Shown here in pieces: positions 51,983 through 61,979 of a stretch of DNA of 64,000 nt. How positions within the stretch are numbered: the stretch's first letter is position 1; the number at the start of each line of letters is the position of its first letter. A program made the position numbers and the translations under genes. The stretch is from Prorocentrum cordatum. Taxonomy: Eukaryota; Sar; Dinophyceae; Prorocentrales; Prorocentraceae. The DNA lies in the NCBI GenBank assembly GCA_963575745.1, contig CAUYUJ010018903.1, forward strand, positions 33,978 through 97,977, in the 5' to 3' direction. The notes below the pieces were generated by a model. It was not told where the DNA came from, did not search any database, and saw only the letters and a list, made by a program, of their open reading frames with translations.

Positions 51983-52175
51983 TCGGGAGCGGCCAAGATG
52001 GGGGTGTCCAGGAGGGGGGGGTGCAAATCATGACCGGCGGCATGTGCGCGGCCCAGCGGGGGGGACCAGGGACGTAACGAAATAAGAAGAGGCGCCATGA
52101 GATCTGGGGAAATATCATGGCCACCGCCATGATATCCCCCCCCCTAGTCATCACCCCCCTCTTTGCCGCCCTCCG
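51983..52175 (+). mobile_element. M4 inverted-repeat element, copy b
   Basis: Starts TCGGGAGCGGCCAAGATGGG and ends CTTTGCCGCCCTCCGA. The central palindrome ATATCATGGC-CACC-GCCATGATAT is perfect here. CTGAC at 51978-51982 repeats at 52176-52180, a possible short target duplication. Confidence 0.75.
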
Positions 52176-52955
52176 ACTGACCTGCCGCCGAAGATCGGAA
52201 GCAGTCACGGCCTCCTCTCGTCGGTCAGCTCGGTCGACGCCTCCGTGTTCCTTGCACTTTGGCTCCCAGGTCTGCGCTTGTCTGCGCGGCTCTGCGCCGG
52301 CGCGGAAGGGCCTCCCCGCACACCGCAGTGGGGTCACACGGGGCGCGCGTGCACCATGATCGCTGATCTTTGAGAACATCTTCAGAGTCGTGGCCTAAGC
52401 GCTCTACTTCCAGAGCGAGGTTCGAGGGGGGGACGAAAGGGTAGGATAGCAAAGGGCAGGGTAGAGAATCAACCCACGTAGGCAGCAAGCACAATGCACT
52501 AGGCTCCCCAGCCGACAATGAAGCCGTGATGTGGCTTAAACCAAACAACCAAAGCCAATATGTCTACGGAAAGGCAACGGATGATCGTGGTAGTGAAGAT
52601 GATTTTCGGCGGCGCGCCAAGAAAAAAGAAGTGAGAGGGGCAAGCCTTCTCAGAAGGCGGTGGGGTTTCTCAGAAGCCTTCCGGCCTTCCTAGAGGCGCC
52701 TGCGCTTTCGGGGAAGACTCAGAAGAGCTTCTCAAAGTGCTCCCAACTTCGCGTTTCGCGCTGCGCGAAGCGCGAATAACTTCGCGCTCTCGCGCCGCCT
52801 CCCAGGGGAGAAGAGGAGGATGAGGAGGAATCCGCCGACCCTGTCGGCGTGTGTGAGGGGCTTTTCCGTTCGAGCCGTCATCTCCGTTATTCTTTGTACT
52901 CGTCGTCTCTGTCCGTCCCTTTCCCTGGGACTCCTCTTCCCCTGGGCTCCAGCCA
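52176..52955. other. No gene fixed
   Basis: Contains a tRNA-like fragment that I rejected (52385-52430). Otherwise mixed sequence. CTTCTCAGAAGGCGG/CTTCTCAAAGTG-type short repeats lie near 52650-52740. Confidence 0.3.
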
Positions 52956-52960
52956 AGCCG

Positions 52961-53690
52961 ACCTTGAGCAACGTCGTAATTCAGTCGAAGGGAAGCCCCT
53001 TCCCTTTGATCCCTCCCCCGCCGGGAGGGGGGGGGGTAGCGACCCCCCCCCGGGTCAGATACGACGCCCCCCCCCCGTACCGACCTTGAGCAACGTCGTA
53101 ATTCAGTCGAAGGGAAGCCCCTTCCCTTTGATCCCTCCCCCGCCGGGAGTGGTGGGGGGGGGGGGGTAGCGCCCCCCCCCCGGGGTCAGATACGACGCCC
53201 CCCCCCCGACCTTGAGCAACGTCGTAATTCAGTCGAAGGGAAGCCCCTTCCCTTTCCCTCCCCGCCGGGAGGGGGGGGGGGTAGCGCCCCCCCCCCGGGT
53301 CAGATACGACGCCCCCCCCCTTGAGCAACGTCGGTAATTCAGTCGAAGGGAAGCCCCTTCCCTTGATCCCTCCCCCGCCGGAGGGGTGGGGGGAAGCGAC
53401 CCCCCCCCCTATCAGATACGACGCCCCCCACCCGTTGACCTTGAGCAATTCGTAATTCAGTCGAAGGGACAACCCTTTCCCTTTGAAATTCCCTCCCCCG
53501 CCGGGAGGGGGGGGGGGTAGCGGGGGGGGTAGCGACCCCCCCCCGGTCAGATACGACGCCCCCCCCCCGTACCGACCTTGAGCAACGTCGTAATTGAGTC
53601 GAAGGGAAGCCCCTTCCCTTTCCCTTCCCCGACGGGGGGGGGAGGGGGGTCCCGGGGGGGGTCCCAGGGGAGTCCCGGGGAAGTCCCGGG
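52961..53690 (+). repeat. Tandem array, ~110-137-bp unit, six copies
   Basis: The anchor ACCTTGAGCAACGTCGTAAT lies at about 52961, 53083, 53209, 53318, 53438 and 53575. Each unit continues TCAGTCGAAGGGAAGCCCCT, a G-run, TAGCGACCCCCCCC and GTCAGATACGACGC. Copies are very similar, so the array is young; length differs mainly in G and C runs. Confidence 0.93.
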
Positions 53691-54159
53691 TCAGATACGA
53701 CACCTCCCTCCCCCACCTTCTCGTCCTTCTCCCCGTTCCCCAAAACCATCCCACAGCCCGTGCCTCTTGCTGCGCATTGCGAACAGGGTCGGCGGCACCG
53801 GCCGTAAGGCCTTCGCAATCGAAGCCGAACCGCGAAGCGCGAACAACTTCGCGCCCTCGAGGGCGCCCTTGTTCTCAAAATGCCAGAGGCCTTCGGAGCC
53901 GTCTGGGAAGGCCCGTCCCCTCCGCCTCCTCCCCTCGGCGCGCCGCCAGACGGAGAGGCAGCGGCCTGCGCGTGGCTCCATGCAGCAATCTGCAAATAGG
54001 GACCATGGCGTGGTCACCTCTTCGCCAAGAAGATCCGCCGACCCCTTTCGGGCCTCAAAAGCGCGCCACGCTCCCCCTCCCCCTGGAGGCAACACATCGC
54101 AGATGTCCGACGGGAGGGTGGGCAGCCGAATACCACCCTGTCCCCGCGGGTTCCCAGCT
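53691..54159. other. No gene fixed
   Basis: Mixed GC-rich sequence. GCGAAGCGCGAATAACTTCGCG-like text at 52765-52785 recurs at 53828-53855 (CGCGAAGCGCGAACAACTTCG). Confidence 0.35.
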
Positions 54160-54715
54160 CTCCATCCTCCTCCTCTTCCTTCTGCTCCTCCTCCTCCTCC
54201 TCCTCCTCCTCCTCCTCCTTCCTCCTCCTCCTCCTCCCCCTCCTCCCCCTCCTTCTCCTGGTCCTCCTCCTTCCTCCTCCTCTCTCCTCCTCCTCCTCCT
54301 CCTCCTCCTCCGCTTCCTCCTCCCCCTCCTCCCCCCTGCTTCTCCTGTCCTCATCCATCCTCCTCCTCCTCCTCCTCCTCCTCCTCCTCCCTCCCCCTCC
54401 CTCCCTCCCTCCCTCCCTCCCTCCCCTCCTCCTCCTCCTCCTCCTCCACCTCCTCCTCCTCTCCCTCCTCCTTCCTCCTTCCTCCCTCCCTCCTTCCTCC
54501 TTCCTCCTTCCTCCTTTCCTCCTTCCTCCTTCCTCCCTCCTCCTCCTTCCTTCCTCCTTCCTCCTTCCTCCTTTCCTCCCTTCCTCCTTCCTCCTTCCTT
54601 CCTTCCTCCTTCCTCCTTCCTCCTTCCTCCTTCCTCCTTCCTCCTTCCTCCTTCCTCCTTCCTCCTCCTTCCTCCTCTTCCTCCTCCTCCTCCTCGTCCT
54701 CCTCTCTCGCCTTAA
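54160..54715 (+). repeat. (CTC)n then (CCTCCTT)n tract
   Basis: CTC triplets to 54470, then 7-bp CCTCCTT units to 54680. Confidence 0.92.
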
Positions 54716-55055
54716 GATGGCCCGCAGGTGGTCAAAGATGCCGATATGCAAACTATGGCCTTCAACACAGTGCGAAAGGGCTTCCTGGTATGCCCATGCG
54801 GCCTCGAACACTACCCAGGCGGCCGCAGGAGGCTGCAAGAGACGCCCCAAGAGGGCTCAAGAGAGGACGCAGACGGCCAAAATCGCTGAAGCACCACGTG
54901 GTTTTCATTGTTGGTTCGCGCTCCCCACGCTTTTCGACTCAAGGGATCATCTGGAGTGCCCAGGATGGCCACGAGACGGCCACATAGTAGCCCAAGGACG
55001 CTGTACGACGACCCAAGAAAACCCTAAAAGCCCTAAAAGAGCGTTTCTACCCCGC
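54716..55055 (-). repeat. Reversed S40 satellite fragment
   Basis: AAGATGGCCCGCAGG, CTGCAAGAGACGCCCCAAGAG, CCCAGGATGGCC blocks and a linker-like AT-richer stretch at 54885-54955. Confidence 0.55.
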
Positions 55056-55174
55056 TGGCGTTACGGTCCGCGCTGGCGCCGTCCTGGAGGGGCAGACATA
55101 ATCATCAAGAATGTGGGCAACTGCTAGGTGTAGCTAGGCATCCGCTGGGGAGTCGGTGATAGTAGCAAGCACCA

Positions 55175-55744
55175 TTGGGGTTCGGCCTCACCATGCTGGC
55201 GATCGCAGGAAGATTGTGGTGCTCGCAGGTCGTGATGTTGGCGGGCTCTGGCATTCTGCTGTGCATGCGGGAAGCGATCGCAGGCTATCGTGGCCAAGTC
55301 CAGGGTCGGGCTCAGCTCGAGGTGCTCTCTGGCGCTCGTGGCTCTCGCTGGCCGGCCGTGCGCAGTGCACGGGCGCAACTGCTGGTGCCCGCGGGAGCAC
55401 TCCGGTGCTCACCAGGAGAGACGGACGGGAGGGACCCGAGGTTCGAGGCTTGGCTGCCTCCAGAGGGCCGCAGTCCCGGAAGAGGAGAGCAGGCTCGATC
55501 GGCGGGACACGAGGGCACCGCGGATCAGCCACACGGGAGCTGGCGAACCAGCGACGGCGCTCACAGGCTCGACAACTCTTGCTGTACTTGCCGGTGCTGC
55601 CTGGGACAGGAGAAGGAGGGAGGGATGAGAAGTGAGGCGGGATCATGCCCAAACGACTCATTTGATCATACTTCTGCTGTCGAATTGCGCTACGGGAGCG
55701 GTCCAGATGACTGGCAGGTGGAGGATGAAGGGGAGGAAAAGTAG
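55175..55744 (+). CDS. Unassigned 189-codon ORF
   Basis: Open from ATG at 55175 to TAG at about 55744, with varied composition. A hydrophobic start (LTMLAIAGRLWCSQVVMLAG, SGILLCMREAI) could be a signal or membrane segment. The Cys-rich CCTCRCCLGQE and an acidic end (GPDDWQVEDEGEEK) follow. No family recognised. The minus strand is open over the same span (187 codons), which lowers confidence. Confidence 0.3.
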   Translation: MGFGLTMLAIAGRLWCSQVVMLAGSGILLCMREAIAGYRGQVQGRAQLEVLSGARGSRWPAVRSARAQLLVPAGALRCSPGETDGRDPRFEAWLPPEGRSPGRGEQARSAGHEGTADQPHGSWRTSDGAHRLDNSCCTCRCCLGQEKEGGMRSEAGSCPNDSFDHTSAVELRYGSGPDDWQVEDEGEEK

Positions 55745-55974
55745 TAAGCACAAGAGGAAGAAGAAGGTGAGAATGAGGACGGGGCGCAGGAGGGGCGAAG
55801 GACGAGAATGACTGACACCAGACGGGCGATGACGGAGGAGGAGGATGAGGAGGAGGATGAGGAGGATGCCATCAGACAGGCCAAAGATGGCCTGCACGAT
55901 GGTCCCAATGCGCCCCATGATTGCTCCACCATGGCTCAGGAGCCTCCCGAGGCAAGGAAAAGGCCAAATCCGAT

Positions 55975-56125
55975 CCTCCTCCTCCTCCTCCTCCTCCTCC
56001 TCCTCCTCCTCCTCCTCCTCCTCCTCCCCGCCCCTCCTCCTCCTCCTCCTCCTCCTCCTCCTCCTCTTCCTCCTCCTCCTCCTCCTCCTCCTCCTCCTCC
56101 TCCTCCTCCTCCTCCTCCTCCTGGC
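55975..56125 (+). repeat. (CTC)n tract
   Basis: Pure CTC triplets. 55830-55970 before it has reversed S40-like CAAAGATGGCC blocks. Confidence 0.92.
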
Positions 56126-56159
56126 CTTCTCGCCTTTACTCCCTCGGGTGGTCAGGCGC

Positions 56160-56400
56160 CTTAGGACATCCCCAAGGTGGCCCAAGGAGGGCCCCGGCAT
56201 CGCCCACAGGAGCCCAAGACAAGCCCCTCTATCAGGCGCCAGAAGGTCCACAGAGGACGGCCTCCAGAGAGAGGCCCGAGAAGGGCCCGACGCGGCGCTC
56301 CAAGGCAGCCCCGAGGCGTCCCCAGGAAGGCCTGGACAGCGCTCTCGGAACAAAGAAAGCTCGAGAAGGCCACAAGGAGGCTTCAGGGACCCAGCAGTGG
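56160..56400 (-). repeat. Reversed S40 satellite fragment
   Basis: CCCAAGGTGGCCCAAGGAGG, GAGCCCAAGACAAGCCCC and CAAGGCAGCCCCGAGGCG blocks. Confidence 0.55.
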
Positions 56401-56441
56401 AGGATTTCCAGCAGCGGAGACTCTCACCGAACAGCGAAGCA

Positions 56442-56588
56442 CAGGGCTGAACCCAAACGGCGTGTTTCGTTTGCGTCTTGTTTTCGCTCTCCCTCGTGTT
56501 GTCTCCAATCCGCCTTTTCCGCAAAACGGAATCGAAACGAAGACGGCCCTCGAAATCGCCAAAAAACACCGTTCAGGTCCAGCCGTGG
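56442..56588 (+). mobile_element. M2 foldback element, copy d
   Basis: Starts CAGGGCTGAACCCAAACGG and ends GTTCAGGTCCAGCCGTG. The interior is palindromic like copy a (GTCTTGTTTTCGC ... AATCGAAACGAAGAC). No clear target duplication. Confidence 0.8.
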
Positions 56589-56639
56589 CAAAAAAAAGTC
56601 GCGACTCGGATCTTATGTTGCATCCTCGGGGGACCTTGT

Positions 56640-56785
56640 CTGTCCCGTCGCGGCCCTGTCCGCGTCGAATCCATGTCGAATCCATGTCGGACGCGTCGGA
56701 TCCGTGTCGAATCCGTGTCGAATCCGCGTCGAGTCCACGCCAAATCCGTGTCGAGTCCGCATCGAGCCCGCGTCGGGCTCCCAAA
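56640..56785 (+). repeat. 11-bp minisatellite GTCGAATCCGT
   Basis: About eleven imperfect copies of GTCGAATCCGT with AGTCC and GATCC variants. Confidence 0.88.
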
Positions 56786-57195
56786 AGACACCAATTTGGG
56801 GGGACAGGCGAGGTCCCCCCAAGGGTGCAACAGAAGGAGGGGAGGAGTTCACACCATACGTCATGCGCGAGTGTTGCTTAATTGTTTCCGACGCCCGTCG
56901 CGCACTCGCGCGGCCGCCCACCTGGCCATCGCTCGGACGTCCATTCCCCTGTGTTTTTTTCGGTTTCGTGCGTGGTTTTTTCGCCAAATGATCAAGGATG
57001 CTCCTCGAGGGTCCTCGCCGAAGCACAAGTCGCGACTCGGATCGCGCCGAAGAGCGCATCGCCCGCGAGAGCCGCCCCCGAGAACAGAAGCGACACACCG
57101 GGCCGCCGCGTCCGGCGCCGGCCGGCCCCGGCCGCGGCCGGCGCCTCCCGCCGACGCCCGAGCCGCATCAGAAGCGCGATCCCAACCTCGAAGGG
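56786..57195. other. No gene fixed
   Basis: Mixed sequence. GTCGCGACTCGGATC at 56597 (near M2 copy d) and at 57028 form a direct pair. Confidence 0.35.
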
Positions 57196-57435
57196 GCCCT
57201 GGGACACACAAACAAATAGACACATATAATAATGATAATAATAATGATGTTAATAATGATGATAATGATAATAATAGTCGTAATAATAATGATAATGATA
57301 ATAACAATAGGATCCCTCGCAGTTTCCTATCTTTCCTGGGTCTTCGTCTTCCCCCCCCCTTTCCCATATCTTCCCTCATTTTCGGGGGGGTCGACGATGA
57401 ATTGTGCATGTGTGTTTTTGCTCCCTCCTGAAACC
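57196..57435 (+). repeat. Dispersed repeat R34, copy c, expanded by (AAT/GAT)n
   Basis: GGGGCCCTGGGACACACAAA, then AATAATGATAAT repeats at 57226-57308, then AGGATCCCTCGCAG, GTCGACGATGAATTGTGCAT and GTTTTTGCTCCCTCCTGA. Same order as at 34.3 and 34.7 kb, with a microsatellite grown inside. Confidence 0.7.
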
Positions 57436-57473
57436 TGCGCGTCCAGAGAGGCATCGCGTCGGATGCTAGGCTT

Positions 57474-57627
57474 AGGTCGGGCATGCACCCCTACGGGCGG
57501 ACTTGGGACGAAAACTAAAACACAGTCAACAACTATTCAAAACATACTCAAGCATGATCAGAAAGAAAAAAGCCGGCACCTTTACTATTTTTGAGGCTTC
57601 CTCCTGCTGAGGGACACGCCCGGCTCA
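57474..57627 (+). mobile_element. M1 MITE-like element, copy d
   Basis: Starts AGGTCGGGCATGCACCCCTA and ends GAGGGACACGCCCGGCTCA. It is flanked by identical ATGCTAGGCTT at 57463-57473 and 57628-57638. Confidence 0.88.
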
Positions 57628-57638
57628 ATGCTAGGCTT

Positions 57639-57802
57639 GGGTCGGGCGTGTCCCCCTACAGGCGGTTTCTGGACGAACTGTAACAAATACCCCAAGCAAT
57701 ACCCAAAAATCGTCAGTCATCGTCGAAAAACAGTCCCCGGAGTATTTCTTCTTACTACACTTGAGAGCACTCCCCCCGCAGAGGGGCACGCCCGACGCCG
57801 TG
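57639..57802 (+). mobile_element. M1 MITE-like element, copy e, adjacent to copy d
   Basis: Starts GGGTCGGGCGTGTCCCCCTA and ends GAGGGGCACGCCCGACGCC. Its left flank is the second ATGCTAGGCTT; the right flank GTGCTGGGCGG is an imperfect third copy, so d and e appear to share one target. Confidence 0.85.
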
Positions 57803-58065
57803 CTGGGCGGCGGGGCACGCCCAGGCCCACAGGTGGCTCCCGAGCGGTCCCCGAGGTGCTCCGACGCGCGCGCGCGCTGGGGCCGCGGCCCAGAGCCTGC
57901 CCGGGGGGAGCGCCCACCACGGGGTGCGGCCTGCTCGGGCGGTGCTGGCTCGTGCTCGCCTCGCGGACAGCGCCGCGGCGGCACGCTCCAAAGGCCCATG
58001 CCCCTTCCCAGAGTTTCGCCTCCCTCGGTCCCCCTGCCCCTCGTCCTGGGTCCGTGTGCTTCCCC
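57803..58065. other. GC-rich, no gene fixed
   Basis: Open frames without motif. Confidence 0.3.
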
Positions 58066-58195
58066 CTGCTCCTCCTCCTCCTCCTCCTCCTCCTCCTCCT
58101 CCTTCCTCCTTCCTCCTTCCTCCTTCCTCCTTCCTCCTTCCTCCTTCCTCCTCCTTCCTCTTCCTCCTCCTCCTTCTCCTCCTCCTCCTCCTCGC
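58066..58195 (+). repeat. (CTC)n and (CCTCCTT)n tract
   Basis: Same two unit types as 54160-54715. Confidence 0.92.
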
Positions 58196-58199
58196 GTTC

Positions 58200-58605
58200 T
58201 CCTGCCCATCGCTGTGCACAGTGTGTGCTCCGCACCGAGCCAGCACTCCTCGTATATCCTCCTACTGGGCATCATATCGCTCTGCTTCCCCGCTTCCTCC
58301 ACCTTACCCTCCCTGGGACGCTCGAGCAACCCAGGACGTCGCCACAGATACCTACCCTCGTCTGCTGGTCGGCGAATTGGCGTGAGCCTGTATGCAACGG
58401 AAGGCGCCGCATCGCATCATTGCGAAGGCACAGTTGCTCAGATTCCGCCCAAGGCCTCTGGGAATTCTTCCCAGAGCGGCAGCAACCAGGCACCGCCGCC
58501 ACCTCAGCGACAGAAAACCTTCGAGCAAGCATGACCGATAAGAAAACACCAAACGAGCCACCTAAATATATAAGCCGGCACAAGGCAAGGATGCAATATC
58601 CTTAG
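58200..58605 (+). CDS. Unassigned ORF tail, possible exon
   Basis: The plus frame ends in TAG at about 58605 and contains LVCWSANWREPVCNGRRRIA, QGLWEFFPERQQPGTAATS and MTDKKTPNEPPKYISRHKAR. It is not repeat-derived. It enters from the CTC tract, so any start lies inside the frame or upstream of the tract. A minus frame of 103 codons overlaps. No family recognised. Confidence 0.28.
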
Positions 58606-58619
58606 ACGCCACATCTAAG

Positions 58620-59430
58620 TCGTATGTACGCATGTATGGATGTAAATATGCATGTATGTATGTGTGTATGCGTGTTTGAAATGTACGTGCGTGCGTGTGT
58701 GCGTACGTACGCATGCATGTATGTATAAATGTATACATATAAGGATGTATGTATGTATGTGTGTATGTATGTATGTATGTATGTATGTATGTATGTATGA
58801 ATGTATATATGTATGTATGCATACATGCAAGCATTTAATATGTGTATGTGTGTATGTATGTAAGAACACAGGCATGTGTAGGTGTATGATTACACTCGAG
58901 CATTCAGGTATGCATGCATGTATGTCTGCATGTATGTATGCACGCATGTATGTGTGCTTGTGTGCATGTATACATACATGCATGTTGGCATGTACATGTG
59001 TGTATGGACGTTCGGGTGTATGCATGTATAGATGGATGCGTTTGTGTATGTATGCATGCACGTCTGCATGTACGTATGTATGTATGTATGTGTGTAGATC
59101 GTCATGTCTGTATGCATGCATGTATGTATGGATTGATGTATGCACGTGTGTAAGTATGAACGCATGTATGTGTGCAACTGAGCATTTGTGCGCATGTACA
59201 TATATAGATCTGTGTGTATGTATGTATGCATCCATGTATGTATACATGTATGTATGTGTATATGTTTCGAAACGTTTATGCATATGTGTATGTGCGTGTA
59301 TGTATGCACATTTGCGTGTGTATCATTGTATGTATATAAACATGGAGGCATGCATGATTGTGTGCATGTATGTAGCTACACATGTGTGTGTGCATGCATG
59401 CATGCATGTATAGAGAGAAACATATGCATG
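58620..59430 (+). repeat. Degenerate (ATGT)n tetranucleotide field
   Basis: About 800 bp of TATG/TGTA units with GCATGC and GTGTG variants, cleanest at 58745-58800. Confidence 0.92.
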
Positions 59431-59609
59431 TCTATACATGTGCTCCCCTCTAGGGTGGACAGCCTCAGGAACAGCGGACGTGACGCGAGCCCAAAGCGAC
59501 TCCAGGGCGAGCAGAGGAGCGCGAGCAACTGCACAGGCTCGCACCACTCCACTCTCGCCACCACGCGTGCGAAAACACGACGGTGCGGCGCGCATAAAAA
59601 AGGGGGCAC

Positions 59610-59767
59610 CCTCCTCCTTCCCCTCCTCCTCCTGCTCCTCCTTCTGCTCCTCCTCCTGCTCCTCCTCCTCCTCCTCCTCCTCCTCCGCCTTCTCCGCCTC
59701 CTCCTCTTCCTCCTCCTCCTCCTCCTCTGCCTCCGCCTTCTCCTCCTCCTCCTCCTCCTCCTCCTCC
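59610..59767 (+). repeat. (CTC)n tract
   Basis: CTC triplets with CTG and CGC variants. Confidence 0.9.
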
Positions 59768-59940
59768 TCCGGGGTGTCCAAGAGGGGGGGGATGCAAATC
59801 ATGACCGGCGGCATGTGCGCGGCCCAGCGGGGGGGCCTGGGACGTAATGAAATAAGGAGAGGCGCCATGCAATCTGAGGGAAAATCATGGCCCGCGCCAT
59901 GAAATCCACCCCCCCAGTCATCACCCCCCTCGCTCCCGAA
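59768..59940 (+). mobile_element. M4 inverted-repeat element, copy c
   Basis: TCCGGGGTGTCCAAGAGGGG at the left (shorter end than copies a and b), the shared ATGACCGGCGGCATGTGCGC block, the central CATGGCCCGCGCCATG palindrome, and the right end ATCACCCCCCTCGCTCCCGA. Confidence 0.72.
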
Positions 59941-59949
59941 AGACATTGG

Positions 59950-60910
59950 TTCTACCACCCTCCCCCACCGGAATTAGAGACTCACCTTTTCGTACTGCAA
60001 TTTGGATATGATTTCGCCCCATCGTCCGTCCTAGACGTGAACCTGCACCATCCCAGGGGGGCCGGCATCGGCCCCCCCGCCATCCTCTGCAAAAAAATAC
60101 TATGCGCAGACTCGTTTATCAAACATCGTAAGCGTTCAAGAATCCTTGCAAGAAACGGGACGAAGTGCACACGCGCGCGTCGTCGCGCGCATGCCAAAAT
60201 CCTTCAAAAACCTTGGGTTTCGGATGGATTCCAACATCGAGTGTCCAAAAAACATATAAAATCATAAGGTTCCGCAACGCTGATGTTCAACAACTACGTG
60301 CGCGCGCGCTCTTCCGAATTCTTTAGAAAACCATTGGTTTTTGTTTTCAACATGTTCAAAACAAACTATCAAACAGGCTTCGCGCGCGCATGTCGAAATA
60401 GGTCGAACGCCCTTGCGCGCGTGCCGTCGCGAGAATCCTTCGCAAAAAACGGGACGACATGCACACGCGCGCGTCGTCGCGCGCGCATGCCGAAATCCTT
60501 CAAAAACCCTCGTTGTCGTAGCGATTTCAAGACCGAATGTCCAAAACTCATAAAAAACACAAAGTTTCGCAACATCATTTGTCAAGCAAGCGTGCGCTCG
60601 CGCTCTTGAATTCTTAAGACAACCATCGTTTATTCCACATGTTCATGGAATTCTGCCAAACGGGCCTCTCGCGCCGCATGCCCACATCATTCGCACGTCC
60701 TTGCGCGCGTGCTTGGTGGGGGGGGGGGGGCGCGATCCGTTTCAAAGAATACCACGCGGGCCACTCTCGCGCGTCGGCCGCGCGCGCATGTCGAACTGAT
60801 TCCAAAACGTTCATCGCCGACGCGAGGGCGCCGTCATCGTCTTCGGCGTGATCAGCATCCGCGCCATCACTGGCCGTGGTCGTCGCTGTCAGCATCGTCA
60901 CCAACTAACT
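59950..60910 (+). repeat. R60 block, first copy
   Basis: Contains two units with AACGGGACGA and ACACGCGCGCGTCGTCGCGC (60154, 60449; spacing 295), and a tail CACTCTCGCGCGTCGGCCGC ... GCTGTCAGCATCGTCACCAA. The whole block recurs at 62740-63710. Confidence 0.8.
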
Positions 60911-60949
60911 CAAGTTGAGCATTGCCTCTCCCTTTTAAGAAAAAATAAA

Positions 60950-61300
60950 TTCTACAACCCTCCCCCCCCGGGGGTTGAAGACCTCCCGGGAGCCGATGCA
61001 AAACACATAGGATTCTGACCCCATGTCCATCCTTCCCATGAATTCATACCATCCAAGCCAAACCGGTATCGGCCACCCCTCCGCCATCCTTTGCAACAAA
61101 AAACACTATGCGCGCACACTCGTTTATCGAAATTCATAGGTGTTCAAGAAACCTTCGCAAAAAACGGGACGAAGTGCACACGCGCGCGTCGTCGGGCGTG
61201 CATGCCGAACTCCTTCAAAAACTTCCGGTTTCGGAAGGGTTTCAAAATCGAGCTTCCCCCAAAAATGCAAAAACACATGGCTTCGCATGATACCGGAGAA
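60950..61300 (+). repeat. R60 unit with C/G-run leader
   Basis: ACAACCCTCCCCCCCCGGGG leader, CCAAACCGGTATCGGCC, then the AACGGGACGAAGTGCACACG unit at 61164. Confidence 0.75.
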
Positions 61301-61304
61301 AAGC

Positions 61305-61450
61305 CCCAATCAGGGCTATAGGGCTAGGGGTCTATAGGGCTATTGAGCTATAGGGCTATAGAGCTATAGGGCTATAGAATTGTAGGGCTATAGGGCTATT
61401 GGGCTATAGGGCTATAGGTCTATAAAGCTTAGGGCTATAGGGCTATGGGG
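61305..61450 (+). repeat. GGGCTATAG minisatellite, ~9 bp
   Basis: About fifteen units of GGGCTATAG with GAGCTATAG and GGTCTATAG variants. Confidence 0.9.
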
Positions 61451-61570
61451 CACCCCCGGGCACCCCCGGGCACGCCTGGGCACCCGGGCACCCGGGCACC
61501 CGGGCACCCCCGGGCACCTCCTGGGCACCTGGGCCCCGCGGGCACCCCCGGGCACCCGGGCACCCCGGCG
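61451..61570 (+). repeat. GGGCACCCCC minisatellite, 8-10 bp
   Basis: Units CCCCCGGGCAC and CCCGGGCAC. (CCTAA)n of about four units follows at 61592-61611. Confidence 0.88.
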
Positions 61571-61679
61571 TGCAGCGAAAATTGGCGACAAACCTAACCT
61601 AACCTAACCATATGAATCCGCTAGGACCCCTACAGAGGCAAGCTCTGATTGGGGAAATACTGATTCTCTAAAAAGAAGC

Positions 61680-61979
61680 TTACGCGCGCGCCCTTGCGAA
61701 ATCTTGAGAACACCATAGGTTGTTCATAACTTTCAACAAAAACTACCAAACGGGTTTCGCGCGCGCGTCGAAATCGATCGAACGCCCTTGCGCGAATGCC
61801 GTCGCGAGAATCTTTTGCAGAAAATGGGACGAACTGCGCGCGCGCGTCGTCGCGCGCGCACGCCGAAATCCTTCAAAAGCCGTCGGATGCGGAAAGGTTT
61901 CAAAATCGAGTGTCCAAAAAACATACAAAAACAAAGGGTTTCGCAACACGTCTGTTCAACAAAAACGTTGGCACGCGCT
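61680..61979 (+). repeat. R60 unit
   Basis: AATGGGACGAACTGCGCGCG unit at 61824, with the preceding TCGATCGAACGCCCTTGCGC and following TTTCAAAATCGAGTGTCC blocks. Confidence 0.75.

Noticed and set aside
52385-52430. tRNA-like fragment (TGGCCTAAGCG as A box, GGTTCGAGG as B box)
   Set aside because: The boxes are too close together for a tRNA and the B box ends wrongly. No acceptor stem pairs.
49310-53690. CRISPR-like regular arrays
   Set aside because: Units are 110-166 bp, whole units repeat with no unique spacers, and the context is eukaryotic.
58652-59413. 253-codon Cys/Met-rich frame
   Set aside because: Read-through of (ATGT)n.
61592-61611. Telomere repeat (CCTAA)n
   Set aside because: Only about four units, internal, next to other short arrays.
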